From Clostridia bacterium (GTDB lineage Bacteria; Bacillota; Clostridia; Christensenellales; CAG-138): DNA of 38,903 nt. The notes below the pieces were generated by a model. That model had not been told where the DNA came from, made no database searches, and saw nothing but the letters and a program-made list of their open reading frames with translations. The translations under genes and the position numbers were made by a program. This document shows positions 8,735 through 19,109 of this stretch, piece after piece; the stretch's first letter is position 1; each line of letters starts with the position of its first letter. Where the stretch lies: contig JAFPXD010000025.1 in the NCBI GenBank assembly GCA_017394835.1, positions 1 to 38,903 on the forward strand, read 5' to 3'.

Positions 8735-10279
8735 ATGGAAGAATTCAAATGTGATGAAAAGCTCTGCGCGGTCTGCGGGCACGACTGCTCCCACGCGCAC
8801 GGCAATAAAAGGGCCGAAACGAAGCCCGTTACCGTTGAGGAAATGGGCGCCCGCCGCGAAGCGAGGGCGGCGCGCCAGGCGGAGCTTTGCGGGGAGCACG
8901 GGCTTCCCGTCGTGAGCTTTACTATGAATATAGCGGGGCCCGTTAAATATTCCCCCGCGATAGAGACCTGCTTCAACGTCGGTCTGGAGGAGCTTTCGAA
9001 GGCGCTCTCCCGCTTTAACGCGAAGCTCGTCCATGAGGAATACCATATCGCCCATACGGGCTGCGAGGCGCTGCTCGTCTATAAGGGCGTGAACGCAAGG
9101 CTCATAAAGGCCGTCGCCGTCAAGACGGAGGAAGCCACCGCTTTCGGGCGCCTCTTCGATATAGACGTTATCGAAGAAGGGCGCAAGCTCGAAAGGCCGC
9201 ATCCCCGCAAATGCCTCATCTGCTCAAAGCCCGCTTCGGACTGCGCGAGGAACCGCACCCATTCCGTCGAGGAGCTGACAAGGGCGGCCGACGCCCTTTT
9301 GAGGGAGGCCACGGCCTATTCCGCCTCCGCCGCGGCTTACGGGGCTTTGATAGACGAGGTGATGACCACCCCGAAGCCCGGCCTTGTCGATCGCGTGAAC
9401 AACGGCGCAAATACCGATATGGATATTCCCCTCTTTGAAAAGAGCGCCGGCGCTCTCGCGCCTTATTTCTATTCGATGGCGTATCTTGCCGCCGACGCCG
9501 ACGCTCCCGAAAGCGGGCACGGCGAAGGCTGTGAGGAGGATGACGGCGTGAACTGCGCCGACTGCCCCTCGCACGAGACCTGCGGCCTGGAGCATGGCGC
9601 CTCCCTTATGACAAAGCTCACGATATTGGGCGTTGACGCAGAGGCCGCCATGAAGAGGGCGACGGGCGGGGTCAACACCCATAAGGGCGCCATATACTGC
9701 CTGGGGCTCATCGCCTCCGCTTACGCAAGGCTCACGAGCCTCGGGAAGGACAGGGGGCCCCTTGATATTATTGAGGAGACAAAGCGCCTTGCGGCTCAGC
9801 GGCCCGATCCCGGCCGCGGCACAAACGGGTATTTTATGAGGCGGGAGCACGCCTCCGAGATCCCCGAGGGCAAGCCCTTCGGAGCCGACGCCGAGGCGCG
9901 CGCGGGCTTCCCCGCGGCGATGAACGCCTACCGCAGGATATTGGGCTACCGCCTTATGGAGCTTGACGATAATTCCGCATACGCGCTCGCGCTCCTGGGC
10001 ATAATGGCGGAGCTTTACGATACCAACGCCTACAAGCGCGCGGGCAGCGAGGGCGCGGAATTCGTCCGCCGCAGGGCGAAGGAGATAATGGAAATGCCCC
10101 TCTCGAAGCGCCTGCCGGAGGCCGCGGTGTTCGACCGCGAGCTCATAGAGCGCAACATCAACTGCGGCGGCGCGGCGGATATGCTCGCGGCGGCAATATT
10201 CATAGATAAGCTCAACGCCTATACCGAAAGCCGCGGCGCAAGTTACGAGCATAAGCACGAACACGAACACAATGCTTAA
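8735..10279 (+). CDS. citXG: Fusion of citrate lyase holo-ACP synthase (CitX) and triphosphoribosyl-dephospho-CoA synthase (CitG)
   Basis: Makes and attaches the citrate lyase prosthetic group: the CitG part joins dephospho-CoA and ATP to give triphosphoribosyl-dephospho-CoA, and the CitX part transfers it to CitD. In 514 residues, CitX covers about 35-180 (REARAARQ, then SFTMNIAGPVKYSP, ending with the CLIC...C signature at 160-170). CitG covers about 195-500 (TTPKPGLVDRVNNGAN at 211-226 and GGVNTHKGAI at 311-320). Odd features are a Cys/His-rich N-terminus (CAVCGHDCSHAH), an acidic insertion with four cysteines (266, 274, 277, 283) and a His/Glu tail. Such metal-binding-looking additions are unusual to me. 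The 3' end overlaps murI by 8 bp. Confidence 0.93.
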   Translation: MEEFKCDEKLCAVCGHDCSHAHGNKRAETKPVTVEEMGARREARAARQAELCGEHGLPVVSFTMNIAGPVKYSPAIETCFNVGLEELSKALSRFNAKLVHEEYHIAHTGCEALLVYKGVNARLIKAVAVKTEEATAFGRLFDIDVIEEGRKLERPHPRKCLICSKPASDCARNRTHSVEELTRAADALLREATAYSASAAAYGALIDEVMTTPKPGLVDRVNNGANTDMDIPLFEKSAGALAPYFYSMAYLAADADAPESGHGEGCEEDDGVNCADCPSHETCGLEHGASLMTKLTILGVDAEAAMKRATGGVNTHKGAIYCLGLIASAYARLTSLGKDRGPLDIIEETKRLAAQRPDPGRGTNGYFMRREHASEIPEGKPFGADAEARAGFPAAMNAYRRILGYRLMELDDNSAYALALLGIMAELYDTNAYKRAGSEGAEFVRRRAKEIMEMPLSKRLPEAAVFDRELIERNINCGGAADMLAAAIFIDKLNAYTESRGASYEHKHEHEHNA

Positions 10280-11099
10280 CGAAAAGGTGAAAATCGAATA
10301 TGACGACCGCCCCGTGGGCGTGTTCGATTCCGGCTTCGGCGGGGCGAGCACCCTGCGCGATCTCATGCGCGAGCTTCCCTTCGAGCGCTTCATCTATTTC
10401 GGCGACAATGCGAACGCCCCCTATGGCGACAGGCCGGAGGAGGAGATACTCGCCCTTTCGGAGGCCGCGGCGGATCTGCTCCTTCATAAGGGAGTTAAGG
10501 CGCTCGTAGTTGCCTGCAACACGGCGACCTCCGCCTCCATAAAGGCGCTCCGGATGAAGCTCGATGTGCCCGTGGTCTCTGTCGAGCCCGCGATAAAGCC
10601 CGCCTGCATGGCGGAGGGACGGGGGAAGGTATTGATGCTCGCCACTGTCGCGACCACCCGCCTTGCGCGTTACAGAGCCTTGAAAAACCGCATGCCCGAT
10701 CCCGAAAGGGTCATAGACGTAGGCTGCTCGGGGCTCGTGGAGCTCATCGAAAGCGGGCTTACGGAGGGCGAAAAAATCGAGGCGGCGCTTCATGATAAGC
10801 TCGCCCCCTTCGAGGGTATGCGCATCGACGGCATAGTTTTGGGCTGCACGCATTACCCCTTCATCGCGCCCGCAGTCAAGGCCTATGCCTTGGCGCATTT
10901 TGAGGGCGAGCGCCGCATATTCGACGGCAACGCGGGCACCGCGCGGCAGTTAAAGCGCGTGCTCATAAACGAAGGGCTTTCCGCTTCGCCCAAGGCTCCC
11001 GAAGGGGAGCGGGCCGCCTTCTTCACGAGCGGCGATCCCGCTGTGGAGGAGCCCATTTTCAGAAGACTTTTGGAGATACCCGTATATGCAGAACGATAA
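10272..11099 (+). CDS. murI: Glutamate racemase
   Basis: Interconverts L- and D-glutamate in the cytoplasm, supplying D-Glu for peptidoglycan. The 275-residue protein has FDSGFGG (Asp19, Ser20) near the N-terminus, FGDNANAPYG, and the two catalytic cysteines in ACNTATS (Cys82) and GCTHYPF (Cys192). The start overlaps the end of the citX-citG fusion, so it is read from the citrate operon transcript. That is an unusual place for a cell-wall gene and may simply reflect a shared transcript. The end overlaps the NUDIX gene by 14 bp. Confidence 0.93.
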   Translation: MLNEKVKIEYDDRPVGVFDSGFGGASTLRDLMRELPFERFIYFGDNANAPYGDRPEEEILALSEAAADLLLHKGVKALVVACNTATSASIKALRMKLDVPVVSVEPAIKPACMAEGRGKVLMLATVATTRLARYRALKNRMPDPERVIDVGCSGLVELIESGLTEGEKIEAALHDKLAPFEGMRIDGIVLGCTHYPFIAPAVKAYALAHFEGERRIFDGNAGTARQLKRVLINEGLSASPKAPEGERAAFFTSGDPAVEEPIFRRLLEIPVYAER

Positions 11100-11679
11100 G
11101 CGAAATGAAAAAGGTCAGACCCTCGCGGAATTCCTCGCGGAGTATGACCTTAAAAAATACGACCGCCCGAGCGTGACCTTGGATAACGTTATATTTGCAC
11201 GGGATGAGGAGGGCCTTTCCGTGCTGCTCATCAGAAGACGGAACCACCCCTTCATAGGCGATCTTGCCTTCCCCGGCGGGTTCCTCGAAATGGATGAGGA
11301 TCTGCCCGAGGGCGCCGCGCGCGAGCTAAACGAGGAGACAGGCGTTACAGGCGTTTCGCCCGTACAGCTCGGCGCTTACGGACGTCCCGGAAGGGATCCG
11401 CGCGGCAGGATCATCACCGTCGCGTTCGTTTCGGAGCTTCCCGACGGCGCCGTTCCGAAGGCCGCGGACGACGCGAAGGACGCCGGGATGTGGCGTATTT
11501 CGGTCATACCCGATGAGAAAAGCATCGTCCTCACGTCCGAGCAGACGGGGGAGAGCGTGCGCGTCCCGTATGAGTTCGACAGGGGCAAAGCGGTCTTCAT
11601 CCCGACCGAGGGCATAGCGGGCGACCACGGGCAGATACTTGCCGACGCGCTCCGCGCGGCGGGACTTATAAACGGATGA
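11086..11679 (+). CDS. NUDIX hydrolase
   Basis: A 197-residue cytoplasmic NUDIX family pyrophosphohydrolase. The Nudix box is complete: G65, E71, then R79-E80, E83-E84 and G86 (GGFLEMDEDLPEGAARELNEETG). The sequence before it (VLLIRRRNHPFIGDLAFPGG) and the following GAYGRPGRDPRGR segment resemble the ADP-ribose pyrophosphatase/NrtR-like subgroup, but there is no C-terminal DNA-binding domain here, so an ADP-ribose or related nucleotide substrate is only likely. It is the last gene of the citrate lyase transcript and ends before a strong bidirectional terminator. Confidence 0.88.
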   Translation: MQNDKRNEKGQTLAEFLAEYDLKKYDRPSVTLDNVIFARDEEGLSVLLIRRRNHPFIGDLAFPGGFLEMDEDLPEGAARELNEETGVTGVSPVQLGAYGRPGRDPRGRIITVAFVSELPDGAVPKAADDAKDAGMWRISVIPDEKSIVLTSEQTGESVRVPYEFDRGKAVFIPTEGIAGDHGQILADALRAAGLING

Positions 11680-11685
11680 CAGAAT

Positions 11686-11715
11686 AAAAAGGCGCGGTGC
11701 ATGCCGTGCCTTTTT
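11686..11715. terminator. Bidirectional intrinsic terminator
   Basis: AAAAAGGCGCGG and CCGTGCCTTTTT form a 12-bp stem (one G-T pair) around TGCATG. T-runs on both strands let it end the rightward citrate operon and the leftward flavoprotein operon, which converge here. Confidence 0.85.
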
Positions 11716-11728
11716 CCTTGAAAAAACC

Positions 11729-12031
11729 TTATTCTTCGCTCTTTTTCGCGAGCTCCGCGATCCTCGGGAAATTCTTAATGACGTAATCGTAGCCGCCCCG
11801 CCCGTGGGTCTTTAAGCAGCCCGAGCAATCCTTTATCCCGCCCTCGATATAGCGGAAATTGCCGCCGCATTTATCGCCCAGCGCGTAGAGCGGGCAGTAG
11901 CAGAACAGGCAGTTGAAAAAGTCGGGATCGGCCCCCTTGTGGCAGGGGAAGTATTCGCAGTCCGTGTTCTGATAGTAGCGGCAGGAGTTCTTCTCCTTCA
12001 TGTCGAGCTTCTTTTTGATCTCTTCGTTCAT
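11729..12031 (-). CDS. Small Cys-rich protein (zf-like cysteine-rich small domain)
   Basis: A 100-residue protein with about ten cysteines in a fixed pattern: CRYYQNTDCEYFPCHKG, FNCLFCYCPLY, KCGGNF, then GIKDCSGCLKTHGRGGYD. This matches the cysteine-rich small domain family (zf-like) seen in clostridia, whose function I do not know; metal or Fe-S binding is likely from the pattern. It follows the flavoprotein gene by 12 bp in the same direction, so an association with redox chemistry is reasonable. The start has an AAAGGGTGA ribosome site. Confidence 0.8.
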   Translation of the reverse strand: MNEEIKKKLDMKEKNSCRYYQNTDCEYFPCHKGADPDFFNCLFCYCPLYALGDKCGGNFRYIEGGIKDCSGCLKTHGRGGYDYVIKNFPRIAELAKKSEE

Positions 12032-12043
12032 ATTATCACCCTT

Positions 12044-12949
12044 TCATAATCCGTCAACGTATTTTGAAGCGGCAAGCCCCGCTACCGCGCCGTCCGCGGC
12101 GGCGGTGGTGAGCTGGCGCACGCTCTTTTCCCTGCAGTCTCCCGCGACGAAAACGCCGGGGGTGCGCGTCGTGCAGTCCTCCCCGGAAGCGGCGAACCCG
12201 TATTCGTCAAGGTCGATGAGCTCCGCGAAGGGCGTGTTCTGCGGGATGTGCCCCAGGGCCACGAAAAGCCCCGCTGTATCGAGGGGCATATCCTCTTCGC
12301 CCGAGGTGGAGCGGAGCGTGAGACGAAGCCCCGCGTCCGTCCTTTCGACCGTCTCCACAGTCCTGTTTTCAAGGCGGACTATCTTTTCATTCGAATAGAG
12401 CCTGTCCATAACGGCCTTTTCCGCGCGGTAACCCGTGCGGCGGTGGATGAGATAGACCTTCTCGCATATATCGGCAAGATAAAGCGCCTCGGAAACGGCG
12501 GTGTTGCCCCCGCCCACGACGGCGACGGTCTTTCCCTTATAGAACATCCCGTCGCATACGGCGCAGTATGAAACGCCCTGGCCTGCAAGCTGTTCTGCGG
12601 CCTCGAGCCTGCGGTGCATGAGGCCCGTCGCTATGACTATTGACTTTGCCGATACCTCGGTATAGGCGCAGATGAGGCGGAATATCCCGTCCTCCTTTTT
12701 GACCTCCTTCACCTCATCGACCTCGAGCGCGGCGCCCAATTCCATAGCCTGAGCGAATATCCCATCCGCGAGATCGAGCCCCGAAACGGCCTTGTATCCG
12801 GGGTAGTTTTCAACCTTGGGCGAAAGCGTTATCTGCCCGCCCACGCTTTCCTTTTCTATGAGCGCGACGGTCTTTCCCGCCCGAAGCGCGTATATCGCGG
12901 CGGTCATGCCCGCGATGCCCGCGCCTATCACAGCAACGTCGTAAACCAT
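12044..12949 (-). CDS. Thioredoxin reductase-like NAD(P)H/FAD flavoprotein
   Basis: A 301-residue low-molecular-weight thioredoxin-reductase family protein, which passes electrons from NAD(P)H via FAD to a redox-active disulfide. Seen in the sequence are the FAD motif GAGIAGMTAA (residues 9-18), the CAVC active site at 129-132, the pyridine nucleotide motif GGGNTA at about 146, and the late GVFVAGDCREK FAD-binding segment. No thioredoxin gene adjoins it; the next gene is the Cys-rich small protein, a possible partner. Lengths and motifs fit TrxB well, but close relatives use ferredoxin or act on other disulfides, so the partner is uncertain. Confidence 0.88.
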   Translation of the reverse strand: MVYDVAVIGAGIAGMTAAIYALRAGKTVALIEKESVGGQITLSPKVENYPGYKAVSGLDLADGIFAQAMELGAALEVDEVKEVKKEDGIFRLICAYTEVSAKSIVIATGLMHRRLEAAEQLAGQGVSYCAVCDGMFYKGKTVAVVGGGNTAVSEALYLADICEKVYLIHRRTGYRAEKAVMDRLYSNEKIVRLENRTVETVERTDAGLRLTLRSTSGEEDMPLDTAGLFVALGHIPQNTPFAELIDLDEYGFAASGEDCTTRTPGVFVAGDCREKSVRQLTTAAADGAVAGLAASKYVDGL

Positions 12950-12981
12950 AACAATACCCTTCCTTTGCTTTTGCTGACTTT

Positions 12982-13011
12982 ATTATATCACAGAAACGCG
13001 GGCGTTAGCAA
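12982..13011 (-). promoter_or_regulatory. Promoter of the flavoprotein operon
   Basis: On the minus strand TTGCTA (13011-13006), an 18-bp spacer and TATAAT (12987-12982) lie about 30 bp before the start codon at 12949. Confidence 0.6.
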
Positions 13012-13023
13012 GGACGGAATGAT

Positions 13024-13053
13024 AAAGGGGCGCCCCGCGGGGAGCGTCCCTTT
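13024..13053 (-). terminator. Terminator-like hairpin after clpB
   Basis: On the minus strand AAAGGGACGCTCCC can pair with GGGCGCCCCTTT with a bulge around CGCG, just after the clpB stop. The following sequence is only weakly T-rich. Confidence 0.45.
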
Positions 13054-13066
13054 CTCATGTTATCCG

Positions 13067-15652
<2,586 letters not shown>

Positions 15653-15665
15653 ATCCTCACGTCCT

Positions 15666-16313
15666 TTACATTATAATATCGTTTCTTCTCACGTAATCCG
15701 CCATGCGCGCCTCAACGGCCTCCTGCGCCGCGGCGGGATCGTTAACTCCCGCAAAGAACGCCTTCATAGCGCCGTCGAACGCGTTCACGTAAGCGGCTAT
15801 CGCGGAGCCATCGACCGCCTCGCTTATTATGGAGCCGTTCTTCTTGTGGGGGATGAGCTTCCTTGTGAGCCTTCCCGCCTCAAAGGAGATATCCGTCTTG
15901 CCTATGTAGGCTTCCTCGAGCCGCGCCCACAGCCTGAAAAACTGCAGCAGCATGAGGGTGAAGCCGTCGCTGCGGCTGCGCACCTGTATGCGAAGCTCGC
16001 CTATCGAAGCGCCCTCGCGCCCCAGCGCCACCGTGTATTTGACGGTGGGATTGTATTTATATGAGATCGCGGAGCGGAGCCTTAAGGTGCTGTCGCCCGA
16101 TTCCGCGGGCATGGGAAGAAGGGAGCTTTCCAAAATATCCTCCATTCGGCGGAATATATCGCGCATCCGCATCTCGGGAGTGGAAAAGCCCACGTTTTCC
16201 GCGAGTATGCGGTTTATGAGCGCGGATCGGCTCGCCCCCTCCGCATAGGCCATGCGGTCGATGAGGGCTATCACCTCGTCATCCAATACGAGGGAGTATA
16301 TGCTTTTTGCCAT
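15666..16313 (-). CDS. Ribbon-helix-helix-like protein upstream of clpB
   Basis: 215-residue protein not recognised as a named family. The first ~40 residues ([18 protein letters not shown], then [14 protein letters not shown]) have the strand-helix-helix pattern of a CopG/Arc-type DNA-binding domain. The rest contains a beta-rich middle ([34 protein letters not shown]) and a helical tail. I start it at MAKSIYS (16313), with AAGGA 12 nt upstream; an earlier ATG at 16325 sits too close to that site. It is the first gene of the clpB transcript, 13 bp before clpB, suggesting a regulator that may act on its own stress operon. That role is inference. Confidence 0.65.
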   Translation of the reverse strand: MAKSIYSLVLDDEVIALIDRMAYAEGASRSALINRILAENVGFSTPEMRMRDIFRRMEDILESSLLPMPAESGDSTLRLRSAISYKYNPTVKYTVALGREGASIGELRIQVRSRSDGFTLMLLQFFRLWARLEEAYIGKTDISFEAGRLTRKLIPHKKNGSIISEAVDGSAIAAYVNAFDGAMKAFFAGVNDPAAAQEAVEARMADYVRRNDIIM

Positions 16314-16333
16314 ACCGAGTATCATTCCTTTCC

Positions 16334-16347
16334 GGGGCAGAAGCCCC
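16334..16347 (-). promoter_or_regulatory. Leader hairpin before the RHH-clpB operon
   Basis: GGGGC-TTCT-GCCCC on the minus strand forms a small stable hairpin just upstream of the ribosome site. A TATAAT box preceded 16 bp earlier by TTGTAA lies further upstream (around 16362-16390) and is the likely promoter. Confidence 0.4.
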
Positions 16348-16422
16348 TGCTTGATAATATTATACCACGCCGCAAATAATTTACAATACAAATTAATAAT
16401 ATATTATGCAAAGTTTGACGAA

Positions 16423-16466
16423 GGGCGGCGGGACCCGCAAGCCCGAAGCCGCGCATCCCGCCGCCC
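16423..16466 (-). terminator. Hairpin at the end of the small packaging-like gene
   Basis: GGGCGGCGGGA (16423-16433) and TCCCGCCGCCC (16456-16466) are an exact 11-bp inverted repeat lying 8 bp beyond the stop codon at 16475. The minus-strand sequence after it is only moderately T-rich. Confidence 0.55.
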
Positions 16467-16474
16467 GTGTATCG

Positions 16475-16729
16475 TTATTCGCTCCATTCGGCAGGCGCTC
16501 CTTCGAACACCACGCGGATGAGACCGTCGTCGGCTTCGTGCTTATCGAGCTTCCGTTCGGCAAGCTCCAGAGTGAGCTTCACCGCCGCAAGCCTGTCCGA
16601 AGCCTTGGCGGAGCTGTCGTTCATGATCGCGCCAAGGCAGTCGAGCGCCTCGGCGGAAAGCTCCAGGAGCCTTTTTGTTTCCTTCGTCTTCCGCCCCCGC
16701 TTGCGCGGAGCGGGCTTTGATGCCGTCAT
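16475..16729 (-). CDS. Small phage packaging-like hypothetical protein
   Basis: 84-residue basic-then-acidic protein starting MTASKPAPRKRGRKTKE, with a perfect GGAAAGGAGG ribosome site. The helical core (EALDCLGAIMNDSSAKASDRLAAV, then LELAERKL) resembles the short helical repeat seen in small terminase-type and related phage packaging proteins; the resemblance is by eye and weak. It is divergent from the adaptor-like and tail-like genes and has its own strong promoter with a LexA-like box, so it is probably part of the same phage-derived group. It could equally be a small DNA-binding regulator. Confidence 0.55.
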   Translation of the reverse strand: MTASKPAPRKRGRKTKETKRLLELSAEALDCLGAIMNDSSAKASDRLAAVKLTLELAERKLDKHEADDGLIRVVFEGAPAEWSE

Positions 16730-16781
16730 CGCATTGCCTCCTTTCCAAAAGATAGACGTTCGCTGCGAAACGCCCACCGAT

Positions 16782-16810
16782 ATTATAGCACATATGTTCG
16801 AGTATGACAA
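16782..16810 (-). promoter_or_regulatory. Leftward promoter with LexA-like box
   Basis: On the minus strand TTGTCA (16810-16805), a 17-bp spacer and TATAAT (16787-16782) with an extended TGC before the -10. The spacer contains CGAACATATGTGC (16800-16788), one base away from the Gram-positive LexA/DinR pattern CGAACnnnnGTTC. The start codon is 52 bp downstream. Confidence 0.7.
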
Positions 16811-16938
16811 CCGTCTCCGCCTCTGCTATTACAAAGCCTCAGCAAAAAGCCCCGCGCGAGGCGCATTTTCGGTACTTGAACCCACCCGAACTCCCCGCCG
16901 AACCGTCATAATTTTCGAACAAAGTTTCTGAAAATGGG

Positions 16939-16968
16939 TTGACAATAGAACAAATGTTCTGCTATAAT
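16939..16968 (+). promoter_or_regulatory. Rightward promoter with LexA/DinR box
   Basis: TTGACA (16939-16944), an 18-bp spacer and an extended TGC-TATAAT (-10 at 16963-16968) form a near-consensus promoter. The spacer holds AGAACAAATGTTCT (16947-16960), whose GAAC-AAAT-GTTC core fits the LexA/DinR consensus GAACRNRYGTTC exactly. A weaker CGAACAAAGTTTC (16916-16928) lies upstream. Repression by LexA and induction on DNA damage is the inference. Confidence 0.75.
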
Positions 16969-17026
16969 GAATATGCGGGATAAAAACCCGCCTCAAAAAT
17001 ACATACGTCAACGCTTTGGCTCTTCG

Positions 17027-17058
17027 GTGGGCGGGCGCGAGCGAAATGCGCGTCCGCC
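17027..17058 (+). promoter_or_regulatory. Strong hairpin in the 5' leader of the phage-like genes
   Basis: GGGCGGGCGCG pairs with CGCGTCCGCCC (one G-T pair) around a short A-containing loop, within the ~130-nt leader between the LexA-like promoter and the first start codon. It may stabilise or attenuate the transcript. Confidence 0.45.
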
Positions 17059-17108
17059 CGCGGGGGAAGCCGGGGCGAAATCATCATCTTATATAAGGAG
17101 ATAACAAA

Positions 17109-17648
17109 ATGACTTTGAACGACATTCTTGTTTCGGCGCTCGCGCAGCTTGGGCGGGGGCACGATGCGCAGACGATGGAGCTTTTCAGGGCGAGGCTGAC
17201 CGATTACGCGAACGACGCGCAGGACGATATTGCCCGCGAGCTTCTTTTTTCAAGGACGGAGACCGTCCCCGCGCCCCAGGGCACGGTGGAGCTCGAAGCC
17301 CTTTCCCGCGACTGCATAAGGGTCGAAAAGACGGTCCAGCTCGGCGGCGCCGTCCCCTTCCGCGAGACCGACACGGGCCATATAGAGCTCCCCTATGACG
17401 CTCCCGCCGAGATCACCTACCGCTGTCTGCCCAAAAGGCTCGCCTCCCCTGCGGACGTGCCGGAGCTGCCCTCGCATACCCACGGGCTGATCGTCAGCTA
17501 CGTGGTGGGCCGCGAGCGCATGGCGGGGGACGTTTCCACCCAGCGCGGCGCGAACATCTACCTTTCGATGTACGAGGCGGCGAAATCCCGCCTGCGCCCC
17601 CACGCGGGCGACCCCGCGAGCTATCGCATAGTGAACCGCTGGAGGTGA
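17109..17648 (+). CDS. Phage head-tail adaptor-like protein
   Basis: 179-residue protein starting MTLNDILVSALAQLGRG behind an AAGGAG site. The layout, an N-terminal helical part (~1-50, LTDYANDAQDDIARELLF), a beta-rich centre (TVELEALSRDCIRVEKTV...GHIELPYDAPAEITYRCLP) and a C-terminal helical part (ANIYLSMYEAAKSRL), is that of head-tail connector/adaptor proteins of podovirus-like phages. There is no portal or capsid gene beside it. It is the first gene of a three-gene set with the hub-like and coiled-coil-like proteins, 4 bp from the next gene, and is under a LexA-like promoter. Assignment is by pattern, not by search. Confidence 0.6.
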   Translation: MTLNDILVSALAQLGRGHDAQTMELFRARLTDYANDAQDDIARELLFSRTETVPAPQGTVELEALSRDCIRVEKTVQLGGAVPFRETDTGHIELPYDAPAEITYRCLPKRLASPADVPELPSHTHGLIVSYVVGRERMAGDVSTQRGANIYLSMYEAAKSRLRPHAGDPASYRIVNRWR

Positions 17649-17652
17649 TCGA

Positions 17653-19089
17653 TTGGCAGGATACACTTACAGGATAGAGCGCTTCGTCGGCCTCGATCAG
17701 TCGAGGGACGAAAGCCTCATATCGCCCGCGTTCTCGCCGGACGCGATCAATATGGATGTTTCCGACGGCGTGCTTGCCGTAACGAAGGGCTTTTCAAAGC
17801 TCTTCCCCGCAAGGGTGCCGCAGGTCGGCGCGGAAAGGCTCGACCGCATAACCTTTTTCCATTCCGCGGATAAGAATATCCCCATGGTAATATCGGGCGG
17901 CTACATCTATACCTATGATGAGGAGAACGAGGAATGGACGCGCTCCTATTCCTATTCGCTCGTGCTCGAAAACCCGCGCCATTACTCCGTGCTCATGACG
18001 AGGATAGGAACTTCCGACGTCATGCTCATCGCCGACGGCGCGAACCCCATACTTAAATTCGACGGGGAGAACTTCTCGCTCTTCGGCTCGCAGGCGGGCT
18101 GTTCGAATATCTGCGTGAGGTATATCGCCATGTACCGCGGACGGCTGTTCGCCGCGGGCGATTTCGATAACCCCAACAGGCTCTATTATTCCAAGCTCCC
18201 CGGCGACGGCCGAACCATTGAGGACTGGGGCTATGATGAAGCAAGCCCCTCCGTGGAGGGAGGGCATATCGAAATAGGCACCACCTCCGGCGATCCCATC
18301 ACCGCGATATGCTCCATCAGCAATCAGCTTCTCATATTCAAGAAGAGCACCATATACAGGCTCATAGGCGACCGCCCCGGCAATTTCACGGTGGAGCTCA
18401 TAGAGGCGGATTCCACTTTCGTTTCCGATACGGCGACAGCGGTGCGGCGCGACCTCGTTTTCTTCGTGACCTCCGACGGTCTCCACTGCTTCAACGGGGT
18501 CGATACCGCCACGATGCCCGATTCCCGCCTCATAAAGCGCATATTGGAAAGCGCCGATACCTCCGAAACGCGCATGGCGGCCGTGGGCGACAGCCTGTTT
18601 TTCACCCTTTCGGTGGGGAACGAAAAACGCCTCATAGAATACGATATCGTGAACCGCAGCTATATGCAGTACGGCGGCTTCGGCGTTGACGATATTGCAA
18701 GCGAGGACGGCAGGCTCATAATAGGCAGCTCCGCCCGCTATCTCGAAAAATGGGGCGAGGGCGGCGATTTTGACGGCGTCCCCATAAACGCCCATTGGCG
18801 GGTGCCGCTTACCGACCTCGGCGACAAGGCCTCCGTCAAATCCCCGCATGAGCTGTTCCTTCGCGGCACGAGCGAGGGCGGCGCTCCGATCCGCATCGAA
18901 ACGCGGGTCGGCGCTCACCGCGAAACCTTCGAAAGGCTCCTCCCCGAAACGGAAGAGGAGGTGCTCGACGTCCCTCTTAAGCATGAGGGGCGCACGCTGG
19001 GGCTCGAGATCTCCAACGTGAACGGCGGCAGGTTCCGCATAGTGGGCGGGCTGGAGCTCGATATAGGCGTCCGCCGCAGGACCGAATGA
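17653..19089 (+). CDS. Phage tail hub/nozzle-like structural protein
   Basis: 478-residue beta-rich protein beginning with a TTG codon (the annotated frame starts at 17653, with a GGAGG site overlapping the previous stop). The N-terminus (RIERFVGLDQSRDESLISP...AINMDVSDGVLAVTKGF) is the typical opening of tail-hub/nozzle proteins that plug podovirus tails. The centre has repeated propeller-like units (LIFKKSTIYRLIGDRPGNF, LVFFVTSDGLHCFNGVD). The C-terminal part (~350-478) is a beta-sandwich-like region. No signal peptide. Together with the adaptor-like gene it represents the neck end of a virion only. Degenerate or domesticated phage origin is the simplest reading. Confidence 0.65.
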   Translation: MAGYTYRIERFVGLDQSRDESLISPAFSPDAINMDVSDGVLAVTKGFSKLFPARVPQVGAERLDRITFFHSADKNIPMVISGGYIYTYDEENEEWTRSYSYSLVLENPRHYSVLMTRIGTSDVMLIADGANPILKFDGENFSLFGSQAGCSNICVRYIAMYRGRLFAAGDFDNPNRLYYSKLPGDGRTIEDWGYDEASPSVEGGHIEIGTTSGDPITAICSISNQLLIFKKSTIYRLIGDRPGNFTVELIEADSTFVSDTATAVRRDLVFFVTSDGLHCFNGVDTATMPDSRLIKRILESADTSETRMAAVGDSLFFTLSVGNEKRLIEYDIVNRSYMQYGGFGVDDIASEDGRLIIGSSARYLEKWGEGGDFDGVPINAHWRVPLTDLGDKASVKSPHELFLRGTSEGGAPIRIETRVGAHRETFERLLPETEEEVLDVPLKHEGRTLGLEISNVNGGRFRIVGGLELDIGVRRRTE

Positions 19090-19109
19090 TCCGGAAAGGA
19101 GGGGTATTT

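Noticed and set aside
16314..16422. CIRCE (HrcA) element before the clpB operon
   Set aside because: No TTAGCACTC/GAGTGCTAA pair is present.
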